A model generated the notes under the pieces. The model ran no database searches and was not told the DNA's origin. It was given only the letters and a program-made list of their open reading frames with translations. A DNA stretch of 64,000 nucleotides from Colias croceus (taxonomy: Eukaryota; Arthropoda; Insecta; Lepidoptera; Pieridae): assembly GCF_905220415.1 (NCBI RefSeq), contig NC_059551.1, positions 7,884,001-7,948,000 on the forward strand, given 5' to 3'. Position 1 is the stretch's first letter, and each line of letters begins with the position of its first letter. The translations under genes were made by a program, and so were the position numbers. This document shows, one piece after another, positions 35,801 to 44,800 of the stretch.

Positions 35801-38800
35801 TGCTCCAAAAGATTGAGAATGTGTATGAGAAATATTGTAAATGGTACTTGGAGAGACATCCTTTAGACGACACCGGCAGGCCATACAATTCCAGACAAGC
35901 ATGGCAATTACTTGTACATCAAAATAGGGAAGGAGCTAGCTTAGTAAGTATCTTATTGAACTTTAGTTCTTAGAATAATTATTTCCTACAAAAATAAATA
36001 CTTAATATAAAATTTTAATGGTCAATCGAAAAGCTCCACAACTTGAAATTTGAATTAAAAAATATTGTGTTCTTTGTTTTTAGGATATAGAAGAAACCCC
36101 ATGGTCTACGGAGATTCGACAAAACATTGGAAAGTTCCTGTACAATATAATTATTAACGACGTCAAGATTGATGTCAATTTGTTCAAACCCAAGTCCAAA
36201 GTGTAAGTGATCTAATAGAAATATTTGTTAAAATAATTTGAAAACATTGTATATGAAACGTTTTTTCCATACTGTTTGTAATCTGTTTACTGTGATACTT
36301 TGAACTTCGTTTTTGTATGGGATTGTGTTACATACAGGATGAATTTTTCAACTGACTGTGATAGGTGAAATCGGTAATAATGTTATTACTTTTTTTTGGA
36401 TCTGTTCCTTATTGAATACACCGTTAAATGGTGTAATAATATAACAAGTGTATTATTTTTTCAAAATCAATAGGTTTCATTAAAAAATCGACTAGTGCAA
36501 TTAATTTTCATCAGCCTGTGACTCGCTGACTCGTGAGTTTTGCAATGTTCCACATAGATTCGCTGACAGGATTTCGTCTACCATACTAAGTTGTAAATTG
36601 ACCTTTTTTAGTTGTTATAAATGAAAAGAGGCCGTACCTTAATAATGTCATCAATTCGATAAATTCACGATGAAAATTGTTTACAGTAAAAAGCTGCCGG
36701 CCGTATACAAAGTGCACCGTCCGTGGGGCCGGCTCGTGCGGCTGGAGCTGAAGCCGCACCCCGTGCTGAGCCGGCTGTGCGCTGCGGCCGCTCGGCCCGC
36801 GCTGCGCCTGCGCGCCGCGCTCGCGCCCACCGTGTCGCCGCCCGCGCCCTGGCTCGCCCCCACCGCGCCCGCTGCCTACCTGCTTACCGCCACGCCTCTC
36901 GTGAGGTACACAATTTTGTGTGCTAAGTAATAGGAAATATGCATAAAATTTGAAATGGCCTAAAATATTATTTTCTCGAATACGATATTAATCGTAATAT
37001 TATAATGAAAAGGATTTTTTTTTATTTACTTACGTTATTATTTAAACCCCTAAAATAATATTCAGATAGTGCTAAATATGGGAGCGAAATTCAAACTTCC
37101 AAAACGCGCCAACATAGGTCGAACAAAATGTGACGTCATCTGACACGACATTGTATTCATCACTCCACAGTAAACACTAAGGTAAACACCCACTGGACGT
37201 GTCATGTGACGTCACGCAAAGCGCGCGCAAAATGGCGGCGTTTGAACTGCTTAAATTTTTTAAAAGTATTAAATTTCATTTTTAAAAATATCTAGAGTAT
37301 TTTGAAGCCCATTAATATTTTTTCTACGTTATAGAATAGTAAACTATTAATTTAAGACAAAAAAGAAAAACATGATTATTCCCCATTGCGCTATATTTCA
37401 CCCACTGCCTATTACATGATATACAAATAAAAAACGATAAAAAATTCACAGGATGCCAGTATACGTGATGAGTCAAATGAAGAGGCTTGAAGAAGCGCCG
37501 CAAGCGGATCTCTACCCAGTGCTCGACAGTTTGAACCAGCTCGGAGAAGTGCCGTGGGTCATCAACCAATCAATATTGGACTTACAGCTGAAGGTCTTTA
37601 AGTAAGTTTTCGCTTGCTTTTAAATAGTAATTTTACATGCATCTGTGATTTTTAAAAAGTTATGGGATAATCCATTCGAAATGAGAAACTTTAAGAAATA
37701 AAAAACTCCGTTCTTTTATCTGTATTGTTTAGTTACATTTTTACCATTTTTTAAGATATTCTTTTTATTCCAAAGACTTGCGATATTTCATTTTTTGGTA
37801 GATAGGCAGTCACTTGATGTATCCAATTATACATTACCTATTTTCATATGAATTAAAATATATTTTGAGAAATAGCAAGTATGTTATATCTGAGTATTTA
37901 TATTTTTCTTACAGATCAGGTGGCGACAAAAAGCTGGACATTCCACCCCCAGCATCCTCCCTCCAACTGTCCGACATTCCCGGCGAGAACGAAGGCTCTA
38001 GCGCATACAAGCGTCGGCTCGCGTACAGCCGCGCGCGGGCTGATATGCACTCGCTGTGGTGTGACTCGCTGTATAAACTGTCGCTGGCTAATCATTATAG
38101 GTGAGGGTAGTTTGGTTTTGGAAGTGAGGGTAGTGAGCAGTGGTGAGACCTCGCGAGCAGTGGTGGCTCAGTGGTGAGACCTCGGACTTCGAATCGATAA
38201 GCCCGGGGTTCGAGACCAGGCGAGCGCGCAGGAAATAAATTGATTTTTCAATTTATCTGCGCATGTTGTAACATCACCACTGCTCGAACGGTGAAGGAAA
38301 ACATCGTGAGGAAACCGACATGTCGAAGAATTAAAAAGTTCGACGACATGTGTCATCCGCCAACACGCACTTGCCAGCGTGGTGGATTATGGCCTGTAAC
38401 CTCATAGGAGGCCCGTGTCGCAGCTGTGGGAACGTATAATATGGGCTGATGATGATGAGTGAGGGTAGTGTAAAAAAAATTGGGTTGGTATTTAAAGAGT
38501 TGATAGTTCTTTTGAACAATGTTAATGAAAAAAAACATTGGTTATTGTATCAAACTGTTGATCACTATATCATGGGGGTGCCGTGAAACAAAAATATAAG
38601 TTAACAATAATTTTGGAGTGTTTTGTTGCAGTATATTACACAATTTATTATCAACTAGGTTTGCCATTGTAAAGTTTTATTTAAAGTTAACTTTTTTATC
38701 TGGAAAGTAGCGATCTAAAGCATTTTTATAATATCATGTTTAAATGCGTTAATTTTAACGTTTACAAAAATATGTCGTCTCACAAAGACGTTTCTGCTTA

Positions 38801-41800
38801 GTATCCATACATCATATTATCATCGGAATTATTATTTTTAAATTTAAAAAACTTGAACCTTTTAGCCTAATATAAAACAAACAAGTGATAACTGCGTTAA
38901 AAACAACCGACTTCAAATTTGCACTTGCAACATTTACTAATACAGATAAAAATGCTCATAAAATAAAAACTATTGGGCCTATCCGAATAAAATTTTTATG
39001 GGACCAATTCGACACCATCCCGCATCGAACAAAAAAATAATCACGTAAATCGGTTCAGAAACCTCGGAGTAATCGGTGTACATACATAAAAAAAACATAC
39101 CGGCCGAATTGATAACCTCCTCCTTTTTTTGAAGTCGGTTAATAAAAACGAATTCACTGACCATTGTTACCTAACCAGGGAGCGTATGTTCTGGCTGCCC
39201 CACAACATGGACTTCCGTGGGCGCGTGTACGCAGTGGGACCGCACGTGTCTGCGCTCGGCGCTGACGCAGCGCGTGCGTTGTTGCGGTTAGCGCGCACAC
39301 GGCCGTTGGGGCCCAAGGGACTGATGTGGTTGAAGCTGCACGCTATTAACTTGACTGGCACGAAGAAACGCAACACTGTGGAAGAGAGGTATGTAAATGT
39401 AGCTAGTGGTCCTTCGAGGCCACTTGATCGCTTTGTAGTAGCTCAAACTGCAAGCTATTAACTTGACTGGGACGAAGAAATGCAGCACTGTGGAAGAGAG
39501 GTATGTAAATGTAGCTAGTGGTCCTTCGAGGCCACTTGATCGCTTTGTAGTAGCTCAAACTGCACGCTGTTAATTTGACCGGCACGAAAAAGCGCAGCAC
39601 TGTAGAAGATAGGTATGTGCACGTTAGTATTGTTAGTTCTTCGAGGCAACTTTTTCCCACACAGGAATTTCTTTCCAGGAACATAATTCTTATTAGACAT
39701 TGTCGATTGGTATAATAATATATTTGTTTTTTAAAACTCAACGAGTTATATTCCTGGCTAGCAATCCGATTTTGATAAAAATTGGAAATGATTTCAATCG
39801 CTTCCAATTTTTCGATCGATTGCAATTGGAAATGATGCATCGTGACTGTTCAGCGTTTAACGATATCCCTAATAGTATTTTTTCGAACACTATAATTTTA
39901 ATATTCTTAAATTTCATAAAATAAAAGATAGATATATTATTTAAAAAATCAATTCTTCCATCACCTCAGGTTAGAGTATGCAGACAGCATAATGGACAAA
40001 ATTCTAGACTCAGCAGATCGACCACTCGATGGAATGGGCTGGTGGAAGGAATCCGAGGAGCCGTGGCAAACTCTCGCCTGTTGTATAGAAATTGCAAACG
40101 CGGTACGATCTCCTAACCATGAAGGTAATTAATATATTATTAGAAATAAGGGTTAAATATTAGTTTGAATGTAATAACTAATAAGAATGTACTACGATTC
40201 TACACAACTGCCTAATTTTATTGATGTTGATAACAAATCATAGCTAGTCAACGACTATTAATAAAGTGCGGGTAGTTGGGTAAAACGTTGTTTAAACAAC
40301 GTCTGAGCCCCTAGGCACTGTTCGTACGAATGTGCCACGAGTCAAAGGAAAGCGGCATTTCATAGTATTCGACAGCTAAACATGTTTAAACAGGAAATAG
40401 TGACAACTATTCATCCACAAAACTATTAAAAGTTACGTCTAACAATATTATTATATACTTTATGACATTTAGGGCCGATTTTTCAATGCCCAGATAAACA
40501 GTCTAATAACTACCCCTCGAATAGATTTATTCAATTGCTTATCTAACTCATAACGGCTCGCCTATATTTCAATCGTGATTTATTTGATGAATAACTATCT
40601 GACCAAATATTTCCATATTGGCAGCTCTGCTCTTGGAGTGGCGAAACAAACATATTAAATTAGTCAGGTTAGAGCGGGATAGAGTCAACTTGCAATATGT
40701 CAACAACCGTCATTATGACTCACGTCAGGAGTGCATTTTAAGTTTATCTTGTGTTCTATGATTGTTGATTATTGTTTTGATTCGAGTAAAGAGTTTGGAT
40801 TAAATTTGTGTTAAAATTTATATATTTTACGATGGAAACGACATAAAGGCAGCGTCCGGCAAATTTTCAATGGCATGATCATCAGTAGGTACTATCAAAA
40901 ACATCAATTTCAATATGATTTTAATTGATAATTATTTTATAGAAAGAGGCTTTATTGTAAAAATTCTACGCTCTATGTTATTACATACGAAAATATCCCA
41001 AATTTGACGCGTCAGTTGTCAACTCAAACGTCTAATCGTCGAATAGCACGCTATCTGGCCGTTGGAGCAGCAGATAGATTTATTCCTCAAATAACGTAGT
41101 TATTCGATAGATAAGTCCTATTCGTCTATTGAAAAATTGAATATTTTGTTAACTGAAGAATAAAGTCTATCTAGCTGTTTATCTGGGCATTGAAAAATCG
41201 GCCCTTATTTGATTAAAAATAACAATAAATTTGTGATAACTGTAACTAATTTTCGTTCATAGAAAAATACTTATGTAAATATCTTGGGAACGCTTTATTT
41301 GCGAAAATTGGTTTGCTAATTTTGGCTTCAGAATGATATCGGATGAATTCGAAATCAATACAAAATGTCGTAATTTTGTGATTTTTTTCTTGTACCTATT
41401 TAATTTTCCTTTGACATTATTATTACCGTGTACTTAAATATGATTTGCTTTGTGTTTGTTCCTCTTGCAGAGTACGAGTGCGGTTTCCCGGTACACCAGG
41501 ACGGCTCGTGCAACGGTCTCCAACATTACGCAGCACTGGGTGGTGACGCGGTCGGTGCCGCTGCTGTGAACTTGGCGCCGTTGCCGAGGCCGCAGGATGT
41601 TTACAGCGAGGTTGCCGCACTGGTGAGTGACGTATATGATGGAGCGAGGTTGCCGCATTTTTAATTGTGGTATATGGCGAGGTTGCCGCGCTGGTGAGTG
41701 ATGTATATGATGGAGCGAGGTTGCCGCACTTTTAATTGTGGTATATGGCGAGGTTGCCGCACTTTTAATTGTGGTATATGGCGAGGTTGCCGCGCTGGTG

Positions 41801-44800
41801 AGTGACGTATATGATGGAGCGAGGTTGCCGCACTTTTAATTGTGGTATATGGCGAGGTTGCCGCACTTTTAATTGTGGTATATGGCGAGGTTGCCGCGCT
41901 GGTGAGTGACGTATATTAAATGTAGCGAGGTTGCCGTGAGGGATGCATAATATATGAGGTGTATAGCGACGTTGCCGCACTGGTGAGTGACGTATATCCA
42001 ATGTAGCGAGGTTGACGCAATTTTGAGTGTGGTATATGGCGAGGTTGCCGCCTTTTATTTTAGCTATCATCCCGACGATACGTATCTCACCGCATACACA
42101 GTGCAAGTTTGCATCGCCTTTGGTCCTAGCTGTAAGGATATTCCTAAATAAGTATAAACGATATTCCAAGTCTATCTCTATTTGTGATGTATCGTTAGGT
42201 CTTTTAAAAGCAAGCTGATATTACTTCTGACTGAATAATTCTAATATTCCATCATATTTGATATTTGAAGCAAAATTTATTAAATAAAATCGAAGTACTT
42301 ATTGTATATCGCGGTACAGAAAAAGGTCCTCGTAAGGACTTTTGTTTGGAAACCAATCGAATATTCTAGAACGTGCTCTTATTCCAACAGGTTGAAACAA
42401 TGCGTGTAAGAGACGCGGAGGCAGGAGTAAAACAAGCCATTATCCTGGAGAACTTTGTGCGAAGGAAGGTCATCAAGCAAACGGTTATGACGACGGTGTA
42501 CGGCGTCACCAAGTTTGGTGCGAGGTTACAGATCGCTAAGCAATTGAAAGGTGAGATATAATACCATTATGAAATAAATAAGCTTCATTGGTTTTGATTG
42601 TATGTTGTTCAGATAAAAAAAGTAGGAAATTTTTTCTTTCGGATCATAATTTAGTTGTTATTTATATATTTTTTCATGAGTGGCTATCAAAGGGCTATAA
42701 ATATATTCAAACCTCTCGGCCATATACATTCGTATAAACTTTCATACATAAGTACGATTTCCGTGTACGAGTAAAGGCAATCGCCAATCTTTCTATTACT
42801 TTTTTCCAAATTTCTATCGGATTCGGACGAACGAAAAAGTCTGGTCAAAAGTAACAATAATTGATAACCTTTTATATCCTACAGACATAGAAGATTTCCC
42901 CAAAGAGCACGTGTGGACGTGCTCGCAGTACCTCACGACGAAAACGTTTGACAGCTTGCGGGAAATGTTCACATCGACTAAACTCATACAGGATTGGTTC
43001 ACGGACTGTGCCAAGTGAGTTATAGATTTTCATTTATATTTATGTGGTGTTATTTTAGTAATATTTCCACGGTAAACTTGCACTTCTAAAACTAGATAAA
43101 TTATATTTTTAATATGGTTGTGGTTGTGTTTTGAAAATGTCGTGGTGAAGATTGATATTTATTATCCCATCATTGTTTTTTCGCTACCAATTTCAATTTC
43201 AAAATTATTGGTCGTACATTTTTAAATCACATTATGAAGCAGTTGCAATCCGAATTCGATTCTTCTATCTATTTGTAATCAAGTTTTTAACGCTCTAAAT
43301 TCTAATATATCTTATTTTATAATTTAAATTAGCTTACCGCCCGCGGCTTCGCCCGCTTTCTCTAAAACGATTTGAGATTTAAACTATCATATCTCTCAAG
43401 TTGGATCGAACTGCATGTGGTGTGCGAATTTTATTATAATCGGTTAAGTGGTTTAGGAGTCCATTGAGGACAAACATTGTGACACGAGATTTATTAACCG
43501 ACTTAAAAAAAGGAGGAAGTTATCAATTCGGCCGGTATGGTTTTTTTTTATTTTTTATTTATGTATGTACATCGATTACTCCGAGGTTTCTGAACCGATT
43601 TACGTGATTCTTTTTTTGTTCGATGCGGGATGGTGTCGAATTGGTCCCATAAAAATTTTATTCGGATAGGCCCGGTATTTTTTATTTTATGAGCATTTTT
43701 GTCTGTATTTGTAAATGTTGCAAGTGCAAGTTTGAAGTCGGTTGTTTTTAACGCAGTTATCACTTGTGTATATTAAGATATGTTTAAACTTGCGCACACG
43801 CAGGCTAATATCAGGCGTGTGCGGTGAGAGCGTGCAGTGGGTGACGCCGCTGGGGCTGCCAGTACTGCAGCCGTACTTCCGTCGCGCAGCACCTTCACAC
43901 GCGGCGCCGCTTGATCTGATGCAGTGAGTACATTCATAAATGATATTTTAGCAATAATAGTAATAAATATATTTTATAAAAATACACTTTTTTAATGAAA
44001 TATTATATTATAGGACATTATTACACAAATCGACCTAGTCCCACAGTAAGCTCAATTAAGGCTTGTGTTGTGGATACTAGGCGACGATAAATATAATATT
44101 TAATAAATACATATATAGATAATAAGACCCAGACCCAAGAACAAATAATTGAGTTCATCACACAAATATTTGCCCTGACCGGGGATCGAACCCGGGACCG
44201 TCGGCTCAGTAGGCAGTTACTTTACCACTGCGCCAACCGCGTCGTCAATATTTTTACAGAGTTTCAATTAATTCTTTTCTTTTAAAGTGGATTGAAATAT
44301 ATGGTAAAAGTGAGTTAAATATATCTAATTTTTTTTAACTTTGTATCCGTTTATTATTTTGTTTATGTTTAAGACGAAGTTTTTATATACACAATGCCCA
44401 CATAAGCGGAGCGGTATATTATACGATTAATCTAGGGATGCAAACAGAGTTTATGAAAAAAAATTAATAAAGTTATTTACAACAACAACAACAAAAGGAT
44501 TGTTGTTACACGTAATATTAATATACAAAACTGTAACATCCATTGAGCACAGTACACTACATGTGCGACACTATATAAATGTAAAAATAAAACCCATCCC
44601 CCAGACGACCGTGCACAATGAAACAGCGCAACGCGTTCCCGCCCAACTTCATCCACTCGCTGGACTCCTCGCACATGATGCTAACAGGCCTGCACTGTGA
44701 GGCCGAAGGGATCACCTTCGTGTCGGTACACGACTGCTTCTGGACACACCCCGACACGGTGGACAAGATGAATGAGGTAAGTGACAAGTGTTTGTTGTTA

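Noticed and set aside
36681..36863. minus-strand and alternative plus-strand ORFs in the GC-rich block
   Set aside because: High GC lowers stop frequency in all frames; only the POLRMT frame fits the neighbouring exons and the conserved PPxPW patch.
39403..39840. 145-codon minus-strand ORF
   Set aside because: It is antisense to the repeated exon 16 end and the following intron; no domain is visible.
41606..42056. CRISPR-like array
   Set aside because: The repeats derive from a eukaryotic exon-intron junction and the spacers are themselves repeats.
44178..44246. tRNA-like gene (also at 4447, 22790, 38163 and 45505)
   Set aside because: A and B boxes are present but the ends do not form an acceptor stem; the same 3' bodies and target duplications identify SINEs.
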